From positions 60,621 to 124,620 of the forward strand of contig NZ_KI519432.1 in the NCBI RefSeq assembly GCF_000482465.1: a stretch of 64,000 nucleotides of DNA, read 5' to 3'. The stretch's first letter is position 1, and every line of letters begins with the position of its first letter. Made by a program: the position numbers and the translations under genes. The notes under the pieces were generated by a model. That model had not been told where the DNA came from, did not search any database, and saw only the letters and a program-made list of their open reading frames with translations. Below are positions 41,688 to 50,430 of this stretch, one piece after another. The DNA is from Runella limosa DSM 17973 (GTDB lineage Bacteria; Bacteroidota; Bacteroidia; Cytophagales; Spirosomataceae).

Positions 41688-44600
41688 GTTGTTTGGACTA
41701 CTGTTGTCCTACTTCTAAAATCAATCCTTTTTGCTCACGGGCAAACCACCGCCACACTCAGTGGCTACGTAGGAGATGCTACGACGGGCAAACCCATGCC
41801 CTTTGCCAATGTCTATGTGAATGGTAGTACGCGAGGGGCAGTGACTGACGAAAAAGGAGCATTTACCCTTGTCGGTATTCCGCTGGGTACGGTTGAAATT
41901 GTGGCTTCTTTTATTGGGTACGAACCCGAAAAACGGACGTTTAGATTTGACAATGCCTCTCCCCAAAAAGCTGATTTTCGGCTAAAAGCAAGCGCGCAAA
42001 CCTTAGAAACGGTAATAGTACGTGGTAACCAAAAGCAACGAGAACAACAGCTACGTCAGTTTAAAAAGGAGCTTCTTGGGGAGCCGTTTGGTGGGCAGTG
42101 CCAGCTTGTCAACAGTGATGTACTGTATTTTAACGAAGAGAATAACCACCTGTATGCGACGGCCAACGAGCCGTTAGTTATTGAAAATCAGGCACTTGAC
42201 TACCGATTGGTGTATGATTTGCAACATTTTGATGCTGCGGCCTCGGGAAAGACGTATTCGGCGGGTACTGCGCGTTTTGAAGAACTAAAACCAGAAAGCG
42301 AACGGCAAGCCAATCGGGTTCGACGCAATCGGTTAGCGGCCTACCAAGGCTCTATTCGGCATTTAATGGCCAGTTTGGTCGATAATACGTTTGAGCAGTC
42401 GGGCTTTATGGTTTTTCAGGAGGATGTTACTAAACCAATGCCCGCAGATCGTAAGTCCATTACGCTCGCCGCCGCCATTAGCGAATACAAGCGTTTGATT
42501 CCAGTCAAGGCTGCTACGTTGATTCAACCTGGAAAGTTATCGACCGAACGCCGATTGGTTTCGTCCATGAAGCTCATTGTGTTTTACAGGAATGCCTCTT
42601 CCAACTTTTCACCTTATCCCGATGCCCGTTACGAATACACCGAAATATCGCTCCCCAGCGGATACCTACAACTGGCTACCAATGGGGTGATTACGAAGCC
42701 TGAAGGAATGGTGGCACAAGGTTCGATGGGAGATGATCGACTTTCGACGATGCTGCCCGCCGATTGGCAACCCGATGCGAATGCGAAGGAGTCGCTTACA
42801 AACGATCCGTTGGCAATACAGGGAAAAATTGCACTGCCTGATTCCAGCCTAAAACGCATTACGGCGGCTTTCAGTGAACGGTTTAAGTTGCTGGCTCCTA
42901 CCTTGTTTGTACACATTGACAAACCCTTTTATGCCACTGGAGATAGGCTCTGGATGAGTACGTATTTACTCGACGCGGCCAATCATCAGCGGGCCAGTGG
43001 CGAAACGGCTATCCATGTTGACTTGCTTACGCCCACAGGAAAACTGGTGCAGCACCAGTGGGTGCGCATCGTGGAAGGGCGCGGCAGCGGCGATTTTCGC
43101 TTGTCGGATACCCTCACGACGGGGACGTACCACCTACGCGCATACACCGACGAAGATGATGCGCAACACCGCCCAGCGTTTGAGCGGTCGGTGACGGTCT
43201 ATAACCTGCTTCGGAATAGCAACGGATCCATGCCTAATGATTCTATTCCCAAGCTATTAGACGTTCAGATTTTGCCCGAAGGTGGTCGGTGGATTGCGGG
43301 ATTACCAGCGCGTTTGGGCGTAAAAATTCTACAACCCAACGGACACGGCTTGGCCATTGGGGGACGTATTGTTGACGATTTGGGCGTTGAAGTCGTTGGG
43401 TTTAAAACCAATCAGCAGGGGATGACAAGCGTGTTGCTGGAGCCCAAGGCACAGCGGACTTATTATGCCAATGTAATATATAACAACCAGCCGCAGCGTG
43501 TATCATTGCCCAAGCCAGAAATGGAAGGGCTGTTGCTTTCGGCTGATGCAACCAGCGACACTACCCGTCTAATGTTGACCATAAGGAGTTCAAAACGGAC
43601 CGTAACCGACTCTGTCTATGTGGTGGTTCAGCAGCAGGGTCGGGTGATTGACCAGCGAAAAATTCTTTTGCAAAACGGAGTGGCGAAGATAAATTTGCCC
43701 ATAACGACTTGGCCAGCAGGGCTTGCGCAAATCACCCTGTATGATGCTATCGGTAAAGCCCAGGCCGAACGATTGGTATTTGTCCCCGAATCCACCGCGC
43801 CAGTACGTGTAGTGATGAGTTTTAACAAAAACCGCTATCAGCCACGCGAGCAGGCCATCTTGAGTATCAATTTGAGTGATAATGGATCACCAGTGCTGGC
43901 CGCTTTATCAGCCTCGATTACTGACGCCGACCAAGTATTTGATGATACCGCTGAAGCTAACATTCACACCCACTTGTTGCTGACGGGAGAGCTGCGAGGA
44001 CGTATCGAAACACCCAACCAGTACCTGAAGAATCGCTCCGCTGAAACCCTTCAAGCACTGGATGATTTACTGTTGACGCAGGGCTGGCGACGTGTTAGCG
44101 GTACGCCCGAAACAGAACAGTTCGGTGGCGTATCGCTCAAAGGACGCATCCTAAACGCTAAAAATCAACCTATAGCTGGTGCGAAGCTCACGGTAGTATC
44201 GACAGGTGTTGGCAAATCCTTTGTAGGAACGGCAGGTGCTGACGAACAGGGGCGCTTCCGTCTCGTAGGAATGGCGGTGACGGATACTTTACAGTTAATG
44301 GTACAAATTACGGATGAAAAGTCAAGAAAACTTTCTGCCAAAGAAGCCATTTTAGTCTTGGAAACGTCGAATAATCAATGGGAATCTGGGCGCATAACTG
44401 CGGCTCTCGATTGGTTGGCGTTGCGGGAGGAATCGAAAGCGGCTCGGATTCGACAGGAGGCCAACGCTGACTTTTACCGTGATAAAACAGCTCAAGTCTT
44501 GCAGGAAGTGACGGTTCGAGCGCGTAAATATGAGGAAAGACCCGAGGATGTTCAACTGCGCAGTTTGCACAATGCGGCCGATGCTGTTGTTGTGTTCGAC

Positions 44601-45224
44601 GACAAATCACCCGTTTTTCAAAATCTGTACGAAATGATTCAGGGTCGGTTGACAGGTGTGATCGTTCAACGAGAAGGGGTATCCCAAGCGCGTAGCTACA
44701 AGGTATTTATGCGGGGGGTAAATAGTTTCAAAAGCGGCATGCAACCCTTGTACTTGATAGATGGCGTGCCCATAGAGGACCGCGACGGAACCGCTTTGCT
44801 GTACTATAATGCAGGAGACATCGAACGCATCGAAGTGTTAAAAAATGCGGGTACCACTGGTACTTATGGGGTTCGAGCGGGCAATGGGGTCATTGCTTTT
44901 TACACCAAACGTGCTCGGTCGATGCAGAAAAATTCTAAAACGAACGAAGGAATGACGCCAATTGAATTCATCAGTTATCCGTCGGTACAGCGCGAATTTT
45001 ACGTGCCTCGCTACGAGGCAGAGGCAGCAATCGGCACTACGTCTAAGCTTGATTATCGGGATGTTTTATACTGGAAACCCCTCATGCAAACCGACGGGCA
45101 GGGACGCAGTCAGCTGCGTTTTCCGCTGTCAGACGTAGTGCGGACGGTGCGTGTGGTGATACAGGGCATTACGGCCGACGGTCGTCCAGTGGTGGGTGTT
45201 CAGTTAATTCGAGTTCAATATTGA
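41670..45224 (+). CDS. Large secreted fusion: CarboxypepD_reg, MG2-like and TonB-plug domains, no barrel
   Basis: 1184 residues with signal peptide (cleaved near AHGQ). A first CarboxypepD_reg domain (about 28-112; GYVGDATTGKPMPFANVYV, TDEKGAFTLVG) is followed by a family-specific region. An alpha-2-macroglobulin MG2-like domain comes next (about 414-510; FVHIDKPFYATGDRLWMSTYL), then further beta-sandwiches. A second CarboxypepD_reg domain (about 820-890) and a TonB plug domain (about 975-1090; YEMIQGRLTGVIVQ, PLYLIDGVPIEDRDG) complete it. The protein ends about 90 residues later without a beta-barrel. It is therefore probably an outer-membrane-associated protein that cannot itself form a receptor channel. 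Confidence 0.85.
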   Translation: MRCSLFVVWTTVVLLLKSILFAHGQTTATLSGYVGDATTGKPMPFANVYVNGSTRGAVTDEKGAFTLVGIPLGTVEIVASFIGYEPEKRTFRFDNASPQKADFRLKASAQTLETVIVRGNQKQREQQLRQFKKELLGEPFGGQCQLVNSDVLYFNEENNHLYATANEPLVIENQALDYRLVYDLQHFDAAASGKTYSAGTARFEELKPESERQANRVRRNRLAAYQGSIRHLMASLVDNTFEQSGFMVFQEDVTKPMPADRKSITLAAAISEYKRLIPVKAATLIQPGKLSTERRLVSSMKLIVFYRNASSNFSPYPDARYEYTEISLPSGYLQLATNGVITKPEGMVAQGSMGDDRLSTMLPADWQPDANAKESLTNDPLAIQGKIALPDSSLKRITAAFSERFKLLAPTLFVHIDKPFYATGDRLWMSTYLLDAANHQRASGETAIHVDLLTPTGKLVQHQWVRIVEGRGSGDFRLSDTLTTGTYHLRAYTDEDDAQHRPAFERSVTVYNLLRNSNGSMPNDSIPKLLDVQILPEGGRWIAGLPARLGVKILQPNGHGLAIGGRIVDDLGVEVVGFKTNQQGMTSVLLEPKAQRTYYANVIYNNQPQRVSLPKPEMEGLLLSADATSDTTRLMLTIRSSKRTVTDSVYVVVQQQGRVIDQRKILLQNGVAKINLPITTWPAGLAQITLYDAIGKAQAERLVFVPESTAPVRVVMSFNKNRYQPREQAILSINLSDNGSPVLAALSASITDADQVFDDTAEANIHTHLLLTGELRGRIETPNQYLKNRSAETLQALDDLLLTQGWRRVSGTPETEQFGGVSLKGRILNAKNQPIAGAKLTVVSTGVGKSFVGTAGADEQGRFRLVGMAVTDTLQLMVQITDEKSRKLSAKEAILVLETSNNQWESGRITAALDWLALREESKAARIRQEANADFYRDKTAQVLQEVTVRARKYEERPEDVQLRSLHNAADAVVVFDDKSPVFQNLYEMIQGRLTGVIVQREGVSQARSYKVFMRGVNSFKSGMQPLYLIDGVPIEDRDGTALLYYNAGDIERIEVLKNAGTTGTYGVRAGNGVIAFYTKRARSMQKNSKTNEGMTPIEFISYPSVQREFYVPRYEAEAAIGTTSKLDYRDVLYWKPLMQTDGQGRSQLRFPLSDVVRTVRVVIQGITADGRPVVGVQLIRVQY

Positions 45225-45371
45225 CCATGCCTATTGTGAGCAAAAAGCCGCCTCGGCCTGTATTTCGATGATTGTTCATTTTCCCGTAAAAGAAAAACTG
45301 GTCGAAGTAATGCCCCCCGTCGTCGCCGAAGAGTGGGCAGACATTCAAAAAAATCAGAAATAGCTGCTACT

Positions 45372-45746
45372 TTATTCGCGGATTTCTTTGCCCCGAACGG
45401 TCATTTCCCAGTCGCCGAGGGTACCGTACAATACCAGCGAGCCAAAGCGAAACTTGTCCACGATTTCGGTGCCTTCCGATACGCTGTCGTAAAAATCTTT
45501 GTCAACTGGTAGTTCAAACTCAATCGCATTCACCGCATTACGAATGTGTTTTTTTACACTCAACGAAAAGCTAGCCTGTTTCAATTTTAGCTTTAGGATG
45601 TACTTGGGCTTTTTAGCGGCATTGATCAAGTCAAGTTGTGCCTTCAAGTCGGTGTTTTCTTTGCGAAGGCGTTCCAACTCCTCAGAGTTTCCGCAAGAGG
45701 TCAAAAGACCTGCACAAATAAGGACGAGAAAGAGGGATTTGTACAT
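45372..45746 (-). CDS. Small lipoprotein with coiled coil, unknown function
   Basis: 124 residues from ATG 45746. The signal with lipobox is MYKSLFLVLICAGLLTSC. A short coiled coil follows (SEELERLRKENTDLKAQLDLI, like Lpp/spacer helices), then a beta-rich domain (YILKLKLKQASFSLSVKKH, KFRFGSLVLYGTLGDWEMTVRG). It is probably tethered to the outer membrane. It lies 21 bp after the metacaspase gene on the same strand and may be co-transcribed with it. Family not recognised. Confidence 0.78.
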   Translation of the reverse strand: MYKSLFLVLICAGLLTSCGNSEELERLRKENTDLKAQLDLINAAKKPKYILKLKLKQASFSLSVKKHIRNAVNAIEFELPVDKDFYDSVSEGTEIVDKFRFGSLVLYGTLGDWEMTVRGKEIRE

Positions 45747-45767
45747 GAGAGGTGATAGTTAATTGGT

Positions 45768-46871
45768 TTATTTTTTGAGTCGGATATTGGTAGGAGACAC
45801 CCATTCGTCCCATTCGCTGCCGTAATCGTTGTAATGAATATAGTGTAAACACGAATACGTTTTTAAAACTTTGGCGGGATACCATTTTTTATCGTCGTCA
45901 TAATACACCTCAACGGACGAACCTAGGGGATAGCTTTTGGGACAAACAAATGGTTTTAAACGCGAGGATGCTACCCAATCGGTTTCGTTGTTGGTATAAC
46001 TGTAAAAACGAACGTTGAACTTCTTTCCCGCGTCGCTATCCACGACAAATCCCAGCCAATCGGTGCCGTCATAATCCACTTGGATGCGCTGACCAATGCG
46101 TTTGTCTTTTTTGGGAGGGACGTTGCTGCTGATGGCCCAAGTGCGCAAAGTTTCGGGAACAAAATAAGCGGCTTTTTGCCCTTCTACGACGGCCATTTCT
46201 TCGTCGATGTAGTTGGCGAGTTCACCCAACGTAATGTTACCATTTTGGTCGGTATCCACAAACGATTCTCCTTTCAGACCGTACAACAAAGCATTGGAAA
46301 AAGTCCAGTTGCCCGTCGAGACATTGGTGGGAACGACGGAGTTGAGCGCGACATAATTACGTTGGGGAAATTTACGAACCTCCTGCGATAATCCTCCTGA
46401 ATTACAACAATCGGCGGTAAAGAAGGCGGTATTTCCCGCAAAATTATCGTTAACGGTTCGTACCATTTCTTCGACCGACCAGTCGGTACCTTGGTAGCTA
46501 GCAAAGCACACTTTTTTGGCGTCGTTTTTATAGCCATGACCGCAGTAGTAGAAAAAAAGAACGTCGTTGGGTTTGGCCTGACGTAAAAACGGTGCCATCG
46601 CTGCCCGAATGGCTTTGGTGGTAGCTTGTTGGTCTTTGAGGTAGAGGATTTGTTCGGAAGGTACGCCTTGCTTTTGGAAAAATTGAATGATTTTGGCATC
46701 GACGCGTCCTTTTTTCTCAAAAGAGGCAAAGCTATTGGCATCTGCCCATTCCAAAACGCCAATCATACATACCCACGTACGTTGCGGCTCAAAACTTGAT
46801 TTAGGCTGGGCAGCGCTTGAGAGTGTTAGTAGAAAAAAGAGGAAATAAAGGTTAAAAAAAAGCTTTTTCAT
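45768..46871 (-). CDS. Secreted metacaspase-like peptidase with tandem Tudor/agenet-like domains
   Basis: 367 residues with signal peptide (cleaved about residue 21). A caspase-fold domain (about 32-235) carries the catalytic His112 in FFYYCGHGYK and Cys156 in FTADCCNSGG. Two small beta-barrel domains follow, about 245-300 (RIQVDYDGTDWLGFVVDS) and about 305-367 (VEVYYDDDKKWYPAKVL, HYNDYGSEWDEWV). Both read as Tudor-knot/agenet-like folds. The fusion should be a periplasmic or extracellular Arg/Lys-specific peptidase, but Tudor-like domains outside the cytoplasm are puzzling. The gene is followed by a small lipoprotein gene and preceded by a 38-bp repeat shared with 47387. Confidence 0.88.
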   Translation of the reverse strand: MKKLFFNLYFLFFLLTLSSAAQPKSSFEPQRTWVCMIGVLEWADANSFASFEKKGRVDAKIIQFFQKQGVPSEQILYLKDQQATTKAIRAAMAPFLRQAKPNDVLFFYYCGHGYKNDAKKVCFASYQGTDWSVEEMVRTVNDNFAGNTAFFTADCCNSGGLSQEVRKFPQRNYVALNSVVPTNVSTGNWTFSNALLYGLKGESFVDTDQNGNITLGELANYIDEEMAVVEGQKAAYFVPETLRTWAISSNVPPKKDKRIGQRIQVDYDGTDWLGFVVDSDAGKKFNVRFYSYTNNETDWVASSRLKPFVCPKSYPLGSSVEVYYDDDKKWYPAKVLKTYSCLHYIHYNDYGSEWDEWVSPTNIRLKK

Positions 46872-46882
46872 TGGGTCGGTCC

Positions 46883-46920
46883 AAACCTTATAGGTTTTTG
46901 AAACCTATAAGGTTTCGTTT
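46883..46920. repeat. 38-bp palindromic repeat, copy 1 (15-bp stem, TTG loop)
   Basis: Perfect 15-bp stem (46883-46897 with 46901-46915, starting AAACCTTATAGG), 3-nt loop TTG, then CGTTT. Identical over 38 bases to the copy at 47387-47424. The two copies flank the 145-residue membrane protein gene. Confidence 0.9.
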
Positions 46921-46946
46921 ACGTTTATGGTTTAATACAGCTCGCT

Positions 46947-47384
46947 TTAACGCCCAAGCCTTACTTTTATTCCCCGCTGTTGCAGCATTTGAATAAAGCG
47001 TTCTCCGTCAAAATTTTCATCGAGAGATATAAGGCGGTACTTACCTGTTTTTAAAACAATACTAGCACCAAGCCATTTTGTTTTTCTTTTAGTAAAAACT
47101 ACTTCTTTTATTTCCGAAAGTAAGATTTCCTTCTGGTAGGTAGTTCTAAATCGGTAATTCCACAAGGTCAAGGCCGTAACTGCAAAAAAAATAACTCCTA
47201 AAGCAATATCGAAATAGTTGCTTCTTTCTATTCCTTTGTGGAGTTTGGCTGTTCCCATGACCCCCAACGAAACAACGATGACCAGTTCATAGCTCCATTC
47301 ACGCTTGGCGTTGTCATCAATCAAGAGGGTATCTGCATCGAGTTCAGCGATGCCCTTTTCTAAAATGTAATGAGATTCTTTCAT
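46947..47384 (-). CDS. Small membrane protein with PH-like region, unknown function
   Basis: 145 residues from ATG 47384. A soluble N-terminal segment (~1-30) is followed by two hydrophobic helices (about 31-52 and 58-75) and a C-terminal soluble domain (KEILLSEIKEVVFTKRKTKWLGASIVLKTGKYRLISL) that resembles a bacterial PH-like fold. No catalytic motif. It is bracketed by two identical 38-bp palindromes, which makes it look like a cassette. Confidence 0.72.
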   Translation of the reverse strand: MKESHYILEKGIAELDADTLLIDDNAKREWSYELVIVVSLGVMGTAKLHKGIERSNYFDIALGVIFFAVTALTLWNYRFRTTYQKEILLSEIKEVVFTKRKTKWLGASIVLKTGKYRLISLDENFDGERFIQMLQQRGIKVRLGR

Positions 47385-47386
47385 AT

Positions 47387-47424
47387 AAACCTTATAGGTT
47401 TTTGAAACCTATAAGGTTTCGTTT
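47387..47424. repeat. 38-bp palindromic repeat, copy 2
   Basis: Identical to 46883-46920. Its right arm (47409-47419) encodes the last codons and the TAG stop of the HODM-family gene (…ETL-stop), so the repeat sits partly inside a coding sequence. Confidence 0.9.
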
Positions 47425-48341
47425 CGTTTTAAATACTTCATCAATGCCTCTTCAAAAAACGGAATGGCTTTGTACTGAATGACTTCACGCGGAGCGCTTT
47501 CCAGGACTTGGTACATCCGTCGTGCGCGGTCGGGATCTTTGGCTTCGTTGGCGAGCGTATTCTGGTAGGTATGAATCCCAAACAAAATATAGCCCGAACG
47601 AGGTAGGCGAGTCAACGTTTGGCGTTCCACGCGTAAGTACAACCGTTCGCCGAGGGTGTCGAGGGTGAGGGTAGGGCCTACTTCTGCCAGCTCTTTTCGC
47701 GAAGCCACAAAATACTTCGACGACATATCTAACGCGTTGTGGATTTTGAAATTCCAATTGAGACGCCACACGGGTCGATGAGGGAGAATGCGTTCCATCA
47801 GCTTTTGTGCCGTCATCATCATAGGACTCAGTACTTTAGGAATGTGCGTATGAATGTCCAAAAACGATTTGCCAAACTTTTCACCCAAATCCCAGTCGTT
47901 GGGAAAGCACAATTGCCCCGCATTGAGCGTGACGGCTTCATCGTTGGCCATCAGGAGTAAATCTTCCTGTACTTGGCGGCCTACCCAATCGAGGGGCAAG
48001 AAAGGAAGGCTACTATTGTCCTCAAATACAAAAGACTGCTGTTCGTCCAAAAGGTGATTATGCCAATGCCAACGGTCGTCTTTGATCGTCAACTGAAAAT
48101 GCTGAGGGTAGAAAGCTACCAATGCCCGAAGCACCTTGTCGAGCACTTCCCATTGCGCCAAATGTGTTTCGGGCAGCGCGTTGAAATAATAACCGTGATC
48201 TTCAGCAAGTAGGTGCCGTTTTTCGGTTATTTCGGCCACATAGTGCTCATCTACTTCTACCAGTGGGTCGGTTTCTTTGAGGGGAAAAGTGCCCATGGTA
48301 AAAGAGTAACGTTCCTCGAAAGGAAAATAAGGCAGCAGCAT
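47409..48341 (-). CDS. DUF3445 family, heme-dependent oxidative N-demethylase-like (HODM)
   Basis: 310 residues, no signal peptide. The sequence matches the DUF3445/HODM layout: N-terminal FPFEERYSFTMGTFPL, central DWVGRQVQEDLLLMANDEAVTLNAGQLCFPNDWDLGEKFG, then RPVWRLNWNFKIHNALD and a C-terminal LRVERQTLTRLPRSGYILFGIHTY. Characterised members are heme enzymes that oxidatively remove N-methyl groups from small amines. The heme ligand cannot be named without alignment. Its 3' end lies in a repeat. Upstream (11 bp) is a DinB-family gene in the same orientation. Confidence 0.85.
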   Translation of the reverse strand: MLLPYFPFEERYSFTMGTFPLKETDPLVEVDEHYVAEITEKRHLLAEDHGYYFNALPETHLAQWEVLDKVLRALVAFYPQHFQLTIKDDRWHWHNHLLDEQQSFVFEDNSSLPFLPLDWVGRQVQEDLLLMANDEAVTLNAGQLCFPNDWDLGEKFGKSFLDIHTHIPKVLSPMMMTAQKLMERILPHRPVWRLNWNFKIHNALDMSSKYFVASRKELAEVGPTLTLDTLGERLYLRVERQTLTRLPRSGYILFGIHTYQNTLANEAKDPDRARRMYQVLESAPREVIQYKAIPFFEEALMKYLKRNETL

Positions 48342-48352
48342 GATTGTAATAT

Positions 48353-48793
48353 CTAAGCCCCTTTGGACAGTGTTAAAGCAATTTGTCCCGCATGATGGGC
48401 ATTGTGAAAAAGTACGTGAGAAAAGATTCTCATGCGCGAAACCGTACCAAAAAAGGGCGTATCAATGGGGGCGTTCCAAGCCTCGTCAGGGGTTGAATTG
48501 ATACAATTTTGCAACATATTAAACCCCTTTTGGAGCAGTACATGGCTTGCTTCTACATCATTGCCCTGGCCTTCGTCAGTGTGCCCCATGGTGGTGTTGG
48601 TTACTTCGCTAGGCATTCCTAGAAAATACCCAAATAGGTTCATGGTTTCGGCTACATGTCGATAAATGAACCCAACAGAAGCAGTTTGGGGGTTGAGACG
48701 TAAATGTGCATTTTCGGGCGTAATTTGCTGAAAGGCAAAACTGCATGTCAATTGATTTTGTAAGAGTAGGTCGTTCAGGAGTTGTTTAGGCAT
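48353..48793 (-). CDS. DinB-family protein (putative metal-dependent thiol transferase or related)
   Basis: 146 residues with the DinB four-helix-bundle pattern. Three histidines sit at the usual metal-binding positions: one in GFIYRHVAETM and two in VLFHNAHHAGQI. DinB/YfiT-type proteins are metal-binding and often use bacillithiol or similar thiols; the substrate here is unknown. Cytoplasmic, ATG at 48793. It shares a strand and an 11-bp gap with the HODM gene. Confidence 0.88.
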   Translation of the reverse strand: MPKQLLNDLLLQNQLTCSFAFQQITPENAHLRLNPQTASVGFIYRHVAETMNLFGYFLGMPSEVTNTTMGHTDEGQGNDVEASHVLLQKGFNMLQNCINSTPDEAWNAPIDTPFFGTVSRMRIFSHVLFHNAHHAGQIALTLSKGA

Positions 48794-48866
48794 ATTTGTA
48801 AGGTTTACTTCACAAATATAATAATTCTTAGATAAGGGCTTGAAACCTATTATTGTACCGTCTAGG

Positions 48867-50327
48867 CTACCAGCCTTTCTTCACCGAAAACATTATTCCA
48901 AGGTTTTTGTCAAAGAGTTGACCATAATCGAATGCAATTGTTGCTTTGGTTTCGAGTCCGTATTTTTTCCAAGGGAAAATAAAAGTAGCTAGGTATGAAA
49001 ATTGGTTCGCTTTGGCAAACACGTCCTTAAAGTATTCTGGGAAGTTTTTGCTGTATGAAATTCGAGTAGAGAAGCGTGTGACCTGCCCAATGGTGCCATC
49101 TAATCCCGCATGAAATAGTTCTACGCTATTGTTGGCCACGTAGTAGCCCCTTGTCAATTTATTGACGTAAGCTGGGGCAATGAGTGTGGGGTTCATGTCA
49201 AAGTAGCGGGTAAAAAAGGGCGTTCCAATGATGAAATGGTTATAAGTCCAGTCGGTTGTATATTGGGCATGTCTAAAATAAGGGTCGGGTTCGTACCTAT
49301 TGCGCAAATCAGGATTCATACTATTGCCTTTATCAAGCGTAGTGAGGTATTCGAGGGTCACCTGAGAAATATGAAGCCCACGCCCTGTTTTTGCTTTGGC
49401 GTTTTTGAGACGTAGCCCATACAACCCGTCGGGGAAATTGGTAAAAGCTAGACCAGATTTATCTTCATAGGGGTGTTGGTGGTACAATAATACGTCCCAA
49501 TTGCTTTGTTTGTACGAAAAAGCAAGATCAATAGAACCCAAATGGTTACCAATTTGATTGAACGTTTCAAATTCGGAGTAACTGGTGCCTTCGGGCGATT
49601 TGGCAATGGTCAAATAAAGGTAGTCTTTGAAAGACGAAGGATATTTGCCATCGGTAAGGACTCCTTGTATGGGATGAACTGGCGTACCACCCCACTGTAC
49701 ATAATGGAGCAACCCTAAGAAAAAGTTGACTTTCCATGTGGGTTTCCCGATTCGACCGTGAAAACTTTTTTGATGTAAGTAGTAATTATGAACCGAATCT
49801 TGGCGACCAAACCAACCGTGAGAAAATGTGGCATGAAAAGCCAGTATGTCTTTGGTAAAAGGGACTGAGACAAACCCCTTGGTGCCAATATGTACTTTGG
49901 GGATGGGCAGGGCATTGCCCGACCAAGCGTAAGAACCAGAGGAAAGTAGGGTGTCTCCCAACCCAAAAAATTCTTTGCGACGACCTACATAGGCTTCAAA
50001 TTGGCGATGACGAAAGGTGGCAGATGCCACGGGTAAAATGACGGAAGAAGTACGCCCTACATTGGCTATAATTTCGCCTTGTAGGTGAAGTTGGGCTTTG
50101 CGGGGTTTTGTTCCGATAAAAGCTTGCGCCCCTGTTTTCACAAACACAAATGGATTAGAGAGAGGAACGCTTCCAAATTGGTTAGAACGAAGCCAAAACG
50201 GTGTGTGCTGTGAGGTAGCGGCCACTCCACCTGTTTCCACAAAAAAACGAGTGGAGTCTTCTTGGGCGTTTGAAGTTAACCCAAAACAGAGGAATGAAAA
50301 GAGTGTACAGATAAAGCGATGATACAT
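48867..50327 (-). CDS. Capsule assembly Wzi-family outer-membrane protein
   Basis: 486 residues from ATG 50327, chosen because it opens the signal peptide MYHRFICTLFSFLCFGLTSNAQ; a longer frame from 50507 would add 60 residues without a plausible signal. The mature sequence has the Wzi (PF14052) pattern, a beta-barrel starting FVETGGVAATSQHTPFWLRSNQFG with many alternating aromatic strands and a C-terminal aromatic end (FSVKKGW). In E. coli, Wzi anchors capsule polysaccharide at the surface. No capsule-synthesis genes are in the window. Confidence 0.88.
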   Translation of the reverse strand: MYHRFICTLFSFLCFGLTSNAQEDSTRFFVETGGVAATSQHTPFWLRSNQFGSVPLSNPFVFVKTGAQAFIGTKPRKAQLHLQGEIIANVGRTSSVILPVASATFRHRQFEAYVGRRKEFFGLGDTLLSSGSYAWSGNALPIPKVHIGTKGFVSVPFTKDILAFHATFSHGWFGRQDSVHNYYLHQKSFHGRIGKPTWKVNFFLGLLHYVQWGGTPVHPIQGVLTDGKYPSSFKDYLYLTIAKSPEGTSYSEFETFNQIGNHLGSIDLAFSYKQSNWDVLLYHQHPYEDKSGLAFTNFPDGLYGLRLKNAKAKTGRGLHISQVTLEYLTTLDKGNSMNPDLRNRYEPDPYFRHAQYTTDWTYNHFIIGTPFFTRYFDMNPTLIAPAYVNKLTRGYYVANNSVELFHAGLDGTIGQVTRFSTRISYSKNFPEYFKDVFAKANQFSYLATFIFPWKKYGLETKATIAFDYGQLFDKNLGIMFSVKKGW

Positions 50328-50430
50328 AAACCGACTGAGTTGAGGCAGGATGCTGGTGTAATCAAAAGCATAAATGTACAAAATTTTCATTCGATAATGG
50401 GTGGGCCTGTGATTGTGAAAAATCGTTTTT

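Noticed and set aside
45268..45363. 31-codon frame after the MG2/plug gene (MIVHFPVKEKLVEVMPPVV...)
   Set aside because: Too short, no promoter and no recognisable family; it may be a remnant, but I cannot support it as a gene.
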